Shown here piece after piece: positions 1 through 8,235 of a stretch of 36,840 bases of DNA. How positions within the stretch are numbered: the first letter of the stretch is position 1; the number at the start of each line of letters is the position of its first letter. The notes below the pieces were generated by a model. The model did not search any database. It had not been told where the DNA came from and saw nothing but the letters and a program-made list of their open reading frames with translations. The position numbers were made by a program, and so were the translations under genes. Source of the DNA: Sphingomonas bacterium (lineage in GTDB: Bacteria > Pseudomonadota > Alphaproteobacteria > Sphingomonadales > Sphingomonadaceae); the NCBI RefSeq assembly GCF_028289855.1, contig NZ_JAQGKZ010000078.1:1-36840 (forward strand), in the 5' to 3' direction.

Positions 1-74
1 TCCATCGCAGGGACCTTCGACTTGGCCTTCTGCGGGTCGCGGCCCTTGCGGACCAGCTGGTTGATCGTTGGCAT
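1..74 (-). CDS. rpsL: 30S ribosomal protein S12, N-terminal part (cut by window edge)
   Basis: The first 24 codons read [12 protein letters not shown] followed by [12 protein letters not shown], the highly conserved start of ribosomal protein S12. S12 sits at the decoding centre of the 30S subunit. The gene runs off the left edge. The start is the ATG read from position 74 down, with a short AAGG ribosome-binding core a few bases upstream. In most bacteria rpsL opens the str operon (rpsL, rpsG, fusA, tuf), so those genes are expected just outside the window; that is inference. Confidence 0.95.
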   Translation of the reverse strand, partial: MPTINQLVRKGRDPQKAKSKVPAM

Positions 75-315
75 GAAGCCCTTCACCTTTGTGTTACCAG
101 AAAATCTGGCGGTTACTTTGCCGGGAGCCTTTGGAAAAAACGAAAAAGGGTCGTTGGGCGCCTCTCGGCACATCCCATGACCCGCGTCTTCCGGCAGCGT
201 TCAGCTCTGCTCCGCACGGCAAAACTGCCTGTGGAGCGGGCGCGCCTATAAACGGGGAGTCGGATATGGTCAACCGGGGGAGCCGCATATCGGCTTTACG
301 CGGCGCTAACCGGCG
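75..315. promoter_or_regulatory. Divergent intergenic region, rpsL leader/promoter side
   Basis: These 241 bases separate rpsL (leftward) from a membrane protein gene (rightward). The segment next to rpsL is AT-richer than its surroundings. It contains a small hairpin (CCAGA, AAA, TCTGG, about 100-112) and, read on the minus strand, T-rich runs at about 135-150. The rpsL promoter must lie here or further right, but I cannot place convincing -35 and -10 boxes. I see no credible gene in it. Confidence 0.4.
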
Positions 316-939
316 ATGCCCTATTACACCGTGATGCCACTATCGTCTGCCCCCTTCCCGCCAACCGGCTTTGCCGCCGCGCGCGACGCGTTGAGGCGGA
401 CGTGGTTGACGCTGGCAATCGTCGCGCTGGTGCCGGCATCGGCGGCGGCGCGCATCGTGCCGAACTTTCTGACGATCGGACCGACCCCGTCGCTATCCGA
501 CAACGCGCCCAACCTGTGGAGCATCGTCCAGGCGCTGCCATGGCTCGGCAGCCTGCCGCTGGCGGGGCTGGCAATGGCAATGGCGATCGGTGCGGCGGCG
601 TGGCTCGCGGCGTATTTTTCGGCCTGCCCACCGCGTAACGACGCGCAGTTGCCTGCGGCGTTACTGATCGCGCTCGCCCTCCCCGGCCTGCTCCCGTATA
701 TGCAAACGCACGATTTCCTGCTCGCTGTCGCCCTGAGCTGCGCGCTGGCGATCCGGCGGCGTAGCGCCGTGATCGCGGCGCTCGTTTCCATCGGTTATCT
801 ACTGGCGGTCGTTGGTGCTGCGCCGTTCGGCGCGATGGCGATAATCGCCGCCACCGTACTGGTCGCGCGCGCGTTCCTCACCTCGCCAGCCAATGACAAC
901 GGCTTACCGCTTAATCCTTACATCCCCTATCCGGCCTGA
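316..939 (+). CDS. Hypothetical multi-pass membrane protein
   Basis: A 207-aa protein that I do not recognise. It is largely hydrophobic, with about five or six likely membrane segments (near residues 30-50, 75-100, 112-130, 133-150, 153-170 and 172-190) and short polar loops. The tail is polar (SPANDNGLPLNPY). No catalytic motif is visible. The start is uncertain: ATG at 316 or the in-frame ATG at 334, neither with a strong ribosome-binding site. It stands alone, 55 bp before the bactofilin gene on the same strand, and may be co-transcribed with it. Confidence 0.7.
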   Translation: MPYYTVMPLSSAPFPPTGFAAARDALRRTWLTLAIVALVPASAAARIVPNFLTIGPTPSLSDNAPNLWSIVQALPWLGSLPLAGLAMAMAIGAAAWLAAYFSACPPRNDAQLPAALLIALALPGLLPYMQTHDFLLAVALSCALAIRRRSAVIAALVSIGYLLAVVGAAPFGAMAIIAATVLVARAFLTSPANDNGLPLNPYIPYPA

Positions 940-994
940 GCCCGGCGCCTGTTAGGGTCGCGCGAATCGGGAATCGCGACGAAGGGGTCATTAC

Positions 995-1477
995 ATGTTC
1001 AACAAGCGCGACGACGCACCGGCGTCATCGACCTTTCAGCCCGCCAGCAACGGCAAGCGCGCCGCGCCGGGCGGCTTTTCGGTGATCGGTCCCGACGTCG
1101 TGGTGACCGGCAACGTGCACGCCACCGCCGACCTGCACGTCGAGGGGCGAGTCGAAGGCGATCTCGATTGCGGCAATCTGGTGCTCGGCGGCGAAGCATC
1201 GGTTCAGGGCATGGTGCGCGCCGAAAGTGCGCGGATCGCCGGGGCGATCGAGGGATCGGTCGCGATCCGCCAGCTCGTCGTCGAAGCGAGCGCGCGCATC
1301 TCCGGTGACGTCGACTACGAATCGATTTCGATCGAGAATGGCGCGCAGATCGACGGCCGATTGCGCCACACGTCCAACCTGAAGGCCGCGCCGGTCAGCG
1401 TTGCGCAACCGGCGCTTGGCGCGCCCAAGGAATTCAAGATGTTCGACGCGCCGAGCGAGACCGAAGAAGCCGCCTAG
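995..1477 (+). CDS. Bactofilin (polymer-forming cytoskeletal protein)
   Basis: A 160-aa protein with the bactofilin core (old name DUF583) at about residues 28-125. It is a run of short hydrophobic/glycine strand repeats such as VIGPDVVVTGNV, HVEGRVEGDLDCG and ARISGDVDYESISIENGA, which fold into a compact right-handed beta helix. Bactofilins self-assemble without nucleotide into membrane-associated filaments that recruit cell-wall enzymes. The disordered, Ala/Pro-rich ends are typical, and the length is normal. A GAAGGGG ribosome-binding site precedes the ATG. A GTCGCG/CGCGAC inverted repeat lies at 957-980 in the leader. The gene ends five bases before a convergent MAPEG gene. Confidence 0.92.
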   Translation: MFNKRDDAPASSTFQPASNGKRAAPGGFSVIGPDVVVTGNVHATADLHVEGRVEGDLDCGNLVLGGEASVQGMVRAESARIAGAIEGSVAIRQLVVEASARISGDVDYESISIENGAQIDGRLRHTSNLKAAPVSVAQPALGAPKEFKMFDAPSETEEAA

Positions 1478-1482
1478 GCCGG

Positions 1483-1947
1483 TCAAATCGTCACATTCGC
1501 CATCGCCGCGTCGTACGCGGTGGCGGCGTTGATCGTGTCGATGAAGAACCCGATCCACATCGCGAACAGCAGCCCGCACGATACGATATAGATCATCGCG
1601 CGCAACGGTACGCGCTTGACGACCACGTGAACGACGCTGTGCGCGACGCGCGATGCGACGAACAGCCAGGCGAGCGCGATCTGCACCGGGTGCGCCTGAT
1701 GCGTGATCATTAGCAACGGTACCAGCGCGAAATACAGGACCGGTATCTCGAACAGGTTGCGCAAATTGTTCGCCGGCATCTCGACCGGCGCGAAGTAGCG
1801 CATCGCCGCCTCCCCGCTCGCCAGATTGGCCGCGGTCGGCGGACTGCTCCGGATATGGCGCATGCGCTGGAGGAACAGGACGAACCAGATCGTGACGATC
1901 AGCGCTACCAGCGCAAAGGTCGGCCACAGGATCGCGAACGGCTGCAT
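1483..1947 (-). CDS. MAPEG family membrane protein
   Basis: A 154-aa integral membrane protein with four predicted helices and the MAPEG signature around residues 60-70 (NNLRNLFEIPV), followed by LYFALVPLL. MAPEG proteins include microsomal glutathione transferases and leukotriene synthases; the bacterial members are mostly uncharacterised and may act on lipid peroxides or xenobiotics using glutathione. The Asn-Asn-Leu-Arg-Asn-Leu-Phe-Glu motif in the helix 2 region is intact. A GGGGAG ribosome-binding site precedes the ATG at 1947. The divergent neighbour (GFA family) also belongs to a glutathione-linked superfamily, but no shared function can be concluded. Confidence 0.85.
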   Translation of the reverse strand: MQPFAILWPTFALVALIVTIWFVLFLQRMRHIRSSPPTAANLASGEAAMRYFAPVEMPANNLRNLFEIPVLYFALVPLLMITHQAHPVQIALAWLFVASRVAHSVVHVVVKRVPLRAMIYIVSCGLLFAMWIGFFIDTINAATAYDAAMANVTI

Positions 1948-2001
1948 GGAAATTCTCCCCGATTCATGCGCTAAGGCTGCACGATCAGACGGAGGAATGC
2001 C

Positions 2002-2454
2002 ATGGCAGAATGGACGTTACCGATGGCGGGCGGCTGCCGCTGCGGCAAGGTGCGGTTCGAAATTACGAAGCCGCCGTTGATCACGATATTGTGCCATTGC
2101 ACCGGGTGCCAGCGGATGACCGGCAGCGCGTTTTCGACAACGGTCATCGTGCCGGTCGACGGCTTCGCGGTGACGCAGGGCGAAACGGCGATCGGCGGGA
2201 TGCACGGCGACCAGGGGCGCCATCAGCATTGCGACTGGTGCAAGAGCTGGATGTTCACCGAAGTCCCGCCCGCGATGGGCGTGGTCAACGTCCGCGCGAC
2301 GATGCTCGACGATCCGTCATGGTTCGTGCCGTTCGCTGAGACCTATACCAGCGAGGCGCTGCCTTGGGCGCTCGCCGGCTCTCCGCACCCGTACGAGAAA
2401 TTCCCGCCGATGGAGGATTTCCAGACGCTGACGACAGAGTTCGCCGCGCGCTAG
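2002..2454 (+). CDS. GFA-family (glutathione-dependent formaldehyde-activating-like) zinc protein
   Basis: A 150-aa protein with the GFA/CENP-V fold. The zinc cysteines are visible: CRC at residues 12-14, CHCTGC at 31-36, and a later CDWC pair at 77-80. The founding member, Gfa, was proposed to assist adduct formation between glutathione and formaldehyde, but most paralogues, probably including this one, have no known substrate. A GGAGG ribosome-binding site lies six bases before the ATG. The stop lies one base from the stop of the convergent transporter gene. Confidence 0.88.
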   Translation: MAEWTLPMAGGCRCGKVRFEITKPPLITILCHCTGCQRMTGSAFSTTVIVPVDGFAVTQGETAIGGMHGDQGRHQHCDWCKSWMFTEVPPAMGVVNVRATMLDDPSWFVPFAETYTSEALPWALAGSPHPYEKFPPMEDFQTLTTEFAAR

Positions 2455-2455
2455 G

Positions 2456-3082
2456 TCACCACGGATCGATCGGAAGGTCGAGCCGCCGCCGCCAGCCGAG
2501 CGTGAGCAGCCCGCCCGCCGCCATCATCGCGCCGCCGATGACCAGCACCCGATTGCCCGCGTCGCCCAGCCACAGCGGGACGATCACCGCCAGCCCGATC
2601 GTCACGACGACTTGCGGAATGACCGTGGAAAACCCGAACACGCGCATGACGTGCGCGCCGCGCCCTTCGGGTGCGGCGGCGCTCGCGATCGCATAGGGGA
2701 CGGTCGATATGCTCGCCCATCCCACCCCGATCATCGGAAAGGCGACGGCCAGCCCGGCCGGTCCGGTCACCAGCCCGACCGTCGCGATCCCGGCCCCGCC
2801 GATAAGCAGCGCGATGCCGTGCACCAGCCCGTTTCCCCAGCGTGCGACCGCGCCGGGCACGACGAACGACAGGCTCGCGCCGAGCAATGCGTAAAACGCG
2901 AAACACGCGCTGATCAGGATCAGGCCGCTCCGGTACGTCATAGTCTCTGGCGCAGCATGCAGTACGAACCGCGTGATCACCGGCACGGCGTAGATCCACA
3001 GGCAGAACATGCCGCTCCAGCTGAGGAACTGGATCGCGAACAGCGGCGCGAGGATCTGTCGTGGTGTGTGCTGCGTGGTCAT
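2456..3082 (-). CDS. Half-length MFS transporter resembling the C-terminal half of SLC45/GPH sugar symporters
   Basis: A 208-aa protein with about six hydrophobic segments. It starts directly with a segment (residues 15-40, QFLSWSGMFCLWIYAVP) that in SLC45-like sugar:proton symporters opens the second six-helix bundle. It continues through the matching GVGWASISTVPYAI segment. Full-length relatives are around 450 residues, so the N-terminal bundle and its sequence motifs are absent. The ATG is only four bases after the stop of the S41/PDZ gene, so translation is probably coupled. It could be a decayed remnant, or a real half-transporter that dimerises. There is no frameshifted N-terminal half upstream: that space is fully occupied by the S41 gene. 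Confidence 0.75.
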   Translation of the reverse strand: MTTQHTPRQILAPLFAIQFLSWSGMFCLWIYAVPVITRFVLHAAPETMTYRSGLILISACFAFYALLGASLSFVVPGAVARWGNGLVHGIALLIGGAGIATVGLVTGPAGLAVAFPMIGVGWASISTVPYAIASAAAPEGRGAHVMRVFGFSTVIPQVVVTIGLAVIVPLWLGDAGNRVLVIGGAMMAAGGLLTLGWRRRLDLPIDPW

Positions 3083-3086
3083 CCGC

Positions 3087-4256
3087 TCAGGGCATACACG
3101 GTTTGAGCACCACCTTCTCGCGCGGCGCGCCCGCGACGGTGTAGATCCGCTCGGCAGGGAATTTCACGCGTAGCCCGGTCTTGGGCAGGTCGAAATCGTA
3201 CACCCCGCCCTTCAGGCCCGCCATCCGCCCACCGCACACCGGCTTGCCCAGCGCCAGGAAGCCGACCGCTATCCCCTCGCCCATGCTGCCGGTCCAGCGG
3301 CCCGCGCGCACGCTGACCGGGCCGGGGTGGTATTTACCGGGCCGTGGCAGGACATATTCGACCCATTGCCGCTTGATGCCCGTCTCGCGCTCTTCCGACG
3401 GCAATTGGTGCATTTGGTAGGGCATCGGTTTGGTGATGAACCAACTCATGACTGCGCGGGCTACGCTGCTTGTTCCGCCACTAGGCACGTCGGTCAGGTC
3501 GAGCACTACCGGCTGGCTCGGAGGAATTTTGGCCATAATCGCGTCGAACGTCGCAATCGTTGTGTTTTCACCGAGTGAATTGCCGAAGCGGATTATCGTT
3601 TTCCCATCATTCGACCGCTTAAGGACAAAATCGGCACGGTCGTGTTGATTATCGTAGAGATTGTCGAGTGTAAGGGTTCGCTCGCCGCCCGGCCCGGCAA
3701 ACGTCAGCACGCGCGCCCGGTCGCGCCTCCCCGTTGCGATCACGCGCGCGGCGAAGGGCGCGCGCTCGCCGACCGGCTGTAGGCCCAGCCGCGACCAGAA
3801 CGCCGCGACCGCCGCGTCGATCGGCCGGCCGTCGGCCTTCACCAGCCGCTCACCGACGCGCACGCCCGCTTTCGCCGCGATGCTGCCGTCCTTGACGGCA
3901 TCGACGACGTACGCATCTCCGCGCTTCACGATCCAGATATCGGCGTAGCTGGGCACGATCCCCCAATCGTCCTTGAACGAGCTGCCCGTCAGTGCATGGT
4001 GATCGGCCAGCGCCGCGATCATGTCCTCGGCATAATGGAGCAGCGAATCGCGGTCGCGCACCGCGTCGCGTTCGGCGTCGAGTTGCGGGGATGACGGCAC
4101 CACCCCGCCGGGCAGGTCGTCGAGATAAGCGTAATTGTCGCGGATCAATCCGGCGAGCGACTTGGCATCCGACGCATAGTCATCCGCGCCAAACTTGTCC
4201 GCTGGAGCGGCACCAATCAGCAGGGTGACCGGTACGAGCGCTAGATATCTGAGCAC
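3087..4256 (-). CDS. Exported S41-like peptidase with PDZ domain
   Basis: A 389-aa protein with a short signal peptide (residues 1-19, ending GAAPA), a helical cap region, a PDZ domain at about 105-150 (VDAVKDGSIAAKAGVRVGERL) and a C-terminal tail-specific-protease fold. VVLDLTDVPSGGTSS (250-264) aligns with the DLRxNxGG strand of S41 enzymes. WTGSMGEGIA (321-330) aligns with the serine region, giving Ser324 as the candidate nucleophile and Lys338 or Lys349 as candidate partners. The match is diverged, so activity is uncertain. The GTG start is preceded by GGAGGGGG. It lies 21 bp after lpdA and is coupled to the half-transporter. Confidence 0.78.
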   Translation of the reverse strand: MLRYLALVPVTLLIGAAPADKFGADDYASDAKSLAGLIRDNYAYLDDLPGGVVPSSPQLDAERDAVRDRDSLLHYAEDMIAALADHHALTGSSFKDDWGIVPSYADIWIVKRGDAYVVDAVKDGSIAAKAGVRVGERLVKADGRPIDAAVAAFWSRLGLQPVGERAPFAARVIATGRRDRARVLTFAGPGGERTLTLDNLYDNQHDRADFVLKRSNDGKTIIRFGNSLGENTTIATFDAIMAKIPPSQPVVLDLTDVPSGGTSSVARAVMSWFITKPMPYQMHQLPSEERETGIKRQWVEYVLPRPGKYHPGPVSVRAGRWTGSMGEGIAVGFLALGKPVCGGRMAGLKGGVYDFDLPKTGLRVKFPAERIYTVAGAPREKVVLKPCMP

Positions 4257-4277
4257 GATGGCCCCCTCCGACCCAAA

Positions 4278-5672
4278 CTAGATATGCAGCGCTCGTCCGT
4301 ACGCCGCGAGGACGCTTTCGTGCATCGCTTCGCTGATCGTCGGGTGCGGGAAGACCGTCTCCATCAGCTCGGCCTCGGTGGTCTCCAGCGTCTTGCCGAC
4401 GGCATAACCCTGGATCATCTCGGTCACTTCGGCGCCGACCATGTGCGCGCCGAGCAACTCGCCGGTCTTCGCGTCGAACACCGTCTTCACGAACCCTTCG
4501 GCCTCGCCCAGCGCGATCGCCTTGCCATTGCCGATGAACGGGAAGGTGCCGACCTTGAGGTCGTAGCCCGCTTCCTTCGCCTTGGCCTCGGTCAGCCCAA
4601 TGCTGGCGATCTGCGGGTGGCAATAGGTGCAGCCCGGGATGTTGAGCGGGTCCATCGCGTGCGGATGCTTGCCCGCGATCGCCTCGGCCGCGATGACGCC
4701 CTCGTGGCTCGCCTTGTGCGCCAGCCAGGGCGGCGCGGTGATGTCGCCGATCGCGTAGAGTCCCTCGACATTAGTCCTGCAGTCGGGCCCGGTCTTGAGG
4801 AACCCGCGGTCCATCGCGACGCCCAGCGCCTCCAGCCCGATATTCTCGGTGTTGGGCACGATCCCGATCGCGACGATGACGTGACTGAACTCGGACGTGG
4901 CGGCCTTGCCGTCCTTGTCCTTGATCGTCGCCTTGACCCCCGATGCGCCGACCTCGAGCTTGTCGACCCCGGCCTTGGTCATGATCGTCATGCCCTGTTT
5001 CTTGAGCGCCTTTTCGAGGAAGGCGGAGACATCGGCATCCTCGACCGGCACGATCCGGTCGAGCATTTCGACCACGGTCACCTCGGCGCCCATGTCCTTG
5101 TAGAAGCTGGCGAATTCGATCCCGATCGCGCCCGAACCGATGACCAGCAGCTTGGTCGGCATCTCAGGCGGCACCATCGCGTGGCGATACGTCCACACGC
5201 GCTTGCCGTCGGCGGGCGTACCCGGCAGGTCGCGCGCCCGCGCGCCGGTCGCGACGATGATGTTCTTGGCGGTCAGGACCTCCTTGCCCTTGTCGCCGGT
5301 CACCTCGATCTTGCCGCCGCCGAGCAGCTTGCCGCTGCCCATGTGCACCGCGATCTTGTTCTTCTTCATCAGGTGCGTGACGCCCTGGTTGAGCTGCTTC
5401 GCCACCCCGCGCGAGCGCTTCACTACGGCGTCGAGGTCGGCCGAGATCTTCTCCGCGACCAGCCCGTAATCCTTCGCGTGTTGCATGTAATGATAAATCT
5501 CCGCCGAGCGCAGCAGCGCCTTGGTCGGGATACACCCCCAGTTGAGGCAAATCCCACCGAGCAATTCGCGCTCGACGATCGCGGTCTTCAGCCCCAGCTG
5601 CGCCGCGCGGATCGCCGCGACATAGCCGCCGGGCCCGGAACCGAGAACGATGAGGTCGTAGGTGTCAGGCAT
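4278..5672 (-). CDS. lpdA: Dihydrolipoyl dehydrogenase (E3)
   Basis: A 464-aa flavoenzyme that reoxidises dihydrolipoyl groups of 2-oxoacid dehydrogenase complexes with NAD+. The FAD-binding motif GSGPGGYVAA is at residues 11-20, the redox disulfide GGICLNWGCIPTK gives Cys42 and Cys47, an NAD motif (GSGAIGIEFASF) lies mid-protein, and the catalytic His443-Glu448 pair is in HPTISEA near the C terminus. All key residues are present. I chose the ATG at 5672 over a longer frame start because GAGGAAG sits just before it. It is in the same cluster as the E2 gene. The first bases overlap the reading frame of the disrupted upstream membrane gene. Confidence 0.96.
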   Translation of the reverse strand: MPDTYDLIVLGSGPGGYVAAIRAAQLGLKTAIVERELLGGICLNWGCIPTKALLRSAEIYHYMQHAKDYGLVAEKISADLDAVVKRSRGVAKQLNQGVTHLMKKNKIAVHMGSGKLLGGGKIEVTGDKGKEVLTAKNIIVATGARARDLPGTPADGKRVWTYRHAMVPPEMPTKLLVIGSGAIGIEFASFYKDMGAEVTVVEMLDRIVPVEDADVSAFLEKALKKQGMTIMTKAGVDKLEVGASGVKATIKDKDGKAATSEFSHVIVAIGIVPNTENIGLEALGVAMDRGFLKTGPDCRTNVEGLYAIGDITAPPWLAHKASHEGVIAAEAIAGKHPHAMDPLNIPGCTYCHPQIASIGLTEAKAKEAGYDLKVGTFPFIGNGKAIALGEAEGFVKTVFDAKTGELLGAHMVGAEVTEMIQGYAVGKTLETTEAELMETVFPHPTISEAMHESVLAAYGRALHI

Positions 5673-6144
5673 TGAACTTCCTCGTGATAACTTCACTCAG
5701 GACCGCGCCGTAGATCGGTGCCGAGATCAATGAGATATAGGCAAAAGCCAGACCAAGCCGGTCGTCGGGACCCATCGAGTAAAACAAGTACTAGATAACT
5801 GCACCGCCAACGGCGCAGACCGACAAACCAATCCCCATGTTTTTGGCGCGCCCTCCGCCCCACCAGCGGATGGCAAAACCAGCGATCAAACCGAAAAGCA
5901 GAAAACCGGTAAGGCTTACGATAGCACCTACAATCATGATCATCACCACGCCGATGATCAGCATAGCGGCCATCTCCCAGATGGTCTCTTCCGGCCTAAA
6001 ATTGAATCCATCGACAAGCCCGAACCATGCCGTGGCAATTACCGTCATGATCGGAAGACAAACCCACCATGTCACCGCCATCGCCTGCGTAACATCGTCG
6101 AAACGCGATGTGCCGCTAGCCGCCTTGAGAGATGGAGAAATCAC
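5665..6144 (-). pseudogene. Membrane protein gene interrupted by an in-frame amber codon
   Basis: The frame from the GTG at 6144 encodes 117 aa with three or four hydrophobic segments, then meets TAG at 5793-5791. Past the TAG the same frame stays open for 41 more codons. These include another clear membrane segment (LGLAFAYISLISAPIYGAV) and end at a TGA (5667-5665) that overlaps the lpdA start. That is the tight junction expected of the intact gene. One base change (TGG, Trp, to TAG) would explain it. It may be a pseudogene, a truncated but working protein, a readthrough product or a sequencing error. The GTG shares its G with the TAG stop of the thioesterase gene. I do not recognise the family. 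GC content is visibly lower than in the neighbours. Confidence 0.7.
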
Positions 6145-6497
6145 TAGCCGTCAACCCCCACGAACACGAAGCGGCCCTTCGCTGCCCGGCTTGTCTTCTC
6201 GCCATGCCTGTCACGGCCCCATGCCTCGGTCTCTACGGTCATCGAGGTCCGACCCTGTTGCGCCACCTCCGCCCAAACTGACAGTTCGTCGCCGACCGCA
6301 ACCGGCGCGGTGAATTCGAACCCATCCGCCGCGACCACCGGCGCGCGCTTGCCGGTCCGCCGCGACGCCAAACTCCCGCCCGCCAGCGCCATCTGGCCGA
6401 ACAGCCAGCCGACGAACGCGGTGCCGTACGGGTTGGCATCGGCCGCCATCACCGTCACGCGGATGTCGGGCGCGCGGTCGGGGGGAGCGTCAGCCAT
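6144..6497 (-). CDS. Acyl-CoA thioesterase, YciA-like hotdog protein
   Basis: A 117-aa single hotdog domain. PYGTAFVGWLFGQMALAGG (residues 23-41) matches the YciA/ACOT active-site region, which normally reads NPYGxxFGGWLxxQMDxAG. Here the usual acidic residue of the QMD motif is replaced by alanine (QMA), which may alter catalysis. FEFTAPVAVGDELSVWAEV and the Gly-Arg-Thr-Ser-Met strand follow the family pattern. YciA-type enzymes hydrolyse short to long acyl-CoAs. The start overlaps the end of the 73-aa gene by eight bases and the stop shares a base with the next start, so the cluster is translationally coupled. Confidence 0.82.
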   Translation of the reverse strand: MADAPPDRAPDIRVTVMAADANPYGTAFVGWLFGQMALAGGSLASRRTGKRAPVVAADGFEFTAPVAVGDELSVWAEVAQQGRTSMTVETEAWGRDRHGEKTSRAAKGRFVFVGVDG

Positions 6498-6711
6498 CGT
6501 CGCCGTGCCGCGCGCGCAATTTGTCGGCGCGCCACGAATCCCAGAACGGCTTGAACCCCAACCCGACGACGAAAGCGATCGATACCCAACCGATCGGCCA
6601 GATCGTCCCGGCGCCTTGCGGATAACTCCACGCCGCGCCCCACGCGACGAACCACGTCACCGCCGCGCTGGCGAGCATGTAGCAGAATTCGGCGACGGTG
6701 TGCCCCGACAT
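6490..6711 (-). CDS. Small two-helix membrane protein
   Basis: A 73-aa protein with two likely membrane segments (about residues 8-28 and 39-55) joined by a short loop, then a basic/acidic tail (SWRADKLRARHGDDG). I do not recognise it. It begins four bases after the E2 stop codon and overlaps the thioesterase gene by eight bases, so it is almost certainly expressed as part of the dehydrogenase cluster. The aromatic-rich, Gly/Pro-rich loop is in the periplasm or cytoplasm depending on topology, which cannot be decided here. Confidence 0.72.
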   Translation of the reverse strand: MSGHTVAEFCYMLASAAVTWFVAWGAAWSYPQGAGTIWPIGWVSIAFVVGLGFKPFWDSWRADKLRARHGDDG

Positions 6712-6715
6712 GGCG

Positions 6716-7990
6716 TTACGCCAGCATCCCCAGCGGGTTTTCGACCAACGCCTTGAACGCCTGCATCAGCTCGGCGCCATCGGCCCCATCGATCGCGCGG
6801 TGATCGAAGCTGCCGGTCGCCGACATGATCGTCGCGACGGCCAGCGCATCGTCGATCACGTACGGCCGCTTCTCGCCCGCGCCGATCGCCATGATCATGC
6901 CCTGCGGCGGGTTGATCACCGCTTCGAATTGCTTGATCCCGAACATGCCCATGTTCGACAGGCTGGCGGTGCCGCCCTGATATTCATGCGGAGCGAGCTT
7001 GTTGTCGCGCGCGCGGGCCGCGAGGTCCTTCATCTCGGTCGAGATCGCCGCGACGCCCTTGGTGTTCGCGCCGACGATGATCGGCGTGATCAGCCCCGAC
7101 GGGGTCGATACCGCGACCGAAATGTCGGCGCGGCTGAAGCTGATCAGCTGGTCGGGGGTGAACATGACGTTGCACTTGGGCACCTGGATCAGGCTGACCG
7201 CCAGCGCCTTGATGATGAGGTCGTTGACCGACAGCTTCACGCCGCGCCCCTCGAGGCTCTTGTTGAGATCGCCGCGCAGCTTGAGCAAAGCGTCGAGCCG
7301 GATATCGACCGTCAGGTAGATGTGCGGAACGGTCTGCTTCGATTCGGTCAGGCGGCGCGCGATCGTCTTGCGGACGTTGGAAAGCTTGGCAGCCTCGTGC
7401 GGGATGTCGGGCACGGTCGCCGGTTTGGCCGCAGCCGCGGGCGCTTCCGCCGCCGACACGCTCCCGGCTTGCGAGGGCGCCGCGCCGGGCTTCGCGCCTT
7501 CGACATCGGCCTTGACGATCCGGCCGTTGGGGCCGGAGCCGCTCAGCGCCGAAATCTCGATGCCCCTCTCGGCGGCGATCCGCCTCGCGAGCGGGCTCGC
7601 CTTCACGCGATCGCCCGATGCGGCGGGAGTCGGCGCCGGGGATGGCGAGGGCGCAGGAGCAGCAGCCTTAGGTTCTTCCTTCGGCGCTTCTGCCTTGGGC
7701 GCTTCGTTCTTGGGCGCTGGCGCGGCTTTCGCGGTGGAAGCATCCTCGCCCTCGCCCGCCAGGATCGCGATCACCGCGCCGACCTTCACGTTATCGGTGC
7801 CCTCGGGAACAACGATCTCGGCGATCACGCCTTCGTCGACCGCCTCGAATTCCATCGTCGCCTTGTCGGTCTCGATCTCGGCCATCAGGTCGCCCGACTT
7901 CACCGTATCGCCTGCCTTGACCAGCCACTTGGCCAGCGTGCCTTCCTCCAACGTCGGCGACAACGCGGGCATCTTGATCTCGATGGGCAT
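6716..7990 (-). CDS. pdhC: Dihydrolipoamide acetyltransferase, E2 of a pyruvate-type dehydrogenase complex
   Basis: A 424-aa E2 subunit. The lipoyl domain is residues 1-76, with the lipoylated lysine Lys43 in [10 protein letters not shown]. An Ala/Pro/Lys linker covers about 85-125. The E3/E1-binding domain covers about 130-165 ([20 protein letters not shown]). The catalytic acyltransferase domain covers about 195-424 and ends with the HxxxDG motif FDHRAIDG (His397, Asp401). The [11 protein letters not shown] start and the PVDGADG-like ending are typical of alphaproteobacterial pyruvate dehydrogenase E2. No E1 genes are in the window, so they are encoded elsewhere. A GAGGACGAAGA ribosome-binding region precedes the ATG. 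It is the first gene of the minus-strand cluster. Confidence 0.95.
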   Translation of the reverse strand: MPIEIKMPALSPTLEEGTLAKWLVKAGDTVKSGDLMAEIETDKATMEFEAVDEGVIAEIVVPEGTDNVKVGAVIAILAGEGEDASTAKAAPAPKNEAPKAEAPKEEPKAAAPAPSPSPAPTPAASGDRVKASPLARRIAAERGIEISALSGSGPNGRIVKADVEGAKPGAAPSQAGSVSAAEAPAAAAKPATVPDIPHEAAKLSNVRKTIARRLTESKQTVPHIYLTVDIRLDALLKLRGDLNKSLEGRGVKLSVNDLIIKALAVSLIQVPKCNVMFTPDQLISFSRADISVAVSTPSGLITPIIVGANTKGVAAISTEMKDLAARARDNKLAPHEYQGGTASLSNMGMFGIKQFEAVINPPQGMIMAIGAGEKRPYVIDDALAVATIMSATGSFDHRAIDGADGAELMQAFKALVENPLGMLA

Positions 7991-8120
7991 TCTTCGTCCT
8001 CTCAGGCGCCCGTCCCGGGGAGGCGGACCGTCGCCAACGCTTTCGCCCCGCCCACCGTTCGGGTCAAGACCGGGCGCTTGCGCGGGCGGCTGTTCCGCGC
8101 CACGTATTGTTTTGAAGAAC

Positions 8121-8200
8121 GGTACCGGCCCGCTCCCCCCACCCGACCGCCCATAGAATATTCGTGGTTGGGCTGTCGGGCGGGGGAGCGGGCGGGTACC
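8121..8200. repeat. Long inverted repeat (80 bp) between pdhC and uspA
   Basis: Left arm 8121-8153 and right arm 8169-8200 are near-perfect reverse complements. Both begin or end with GGTACC, share GCCCGCTCCCCC, CCCGAC and GCCCA, and differ at about four positions. The 15-base loop (TAGAATATTCGTGGT) is AT-rich. The structure lies in the 245-bp divergent region 7991-8235 and ends 35 bp before the uspA start. It could act as a transcription insulator, a regulatory RNA hairpin in the uspA leader, or a miniature transposed element. The rest of 7991-8235 holds no gene. Confidence 0.85.
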
Positions 8201-8235
8201 GCCGCCGCGTCAGCGGCCAAAAAGGGGCCGCGACC

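Noticed and set aside
4284..5675. A 463-codon plus-strand open frame opposite lpdA
   Set aside because: lpdA has complete catalytic motifs on the minus strand. The antisense frame is an Arg/His/Asp-rich shadow without any recognisable domain.
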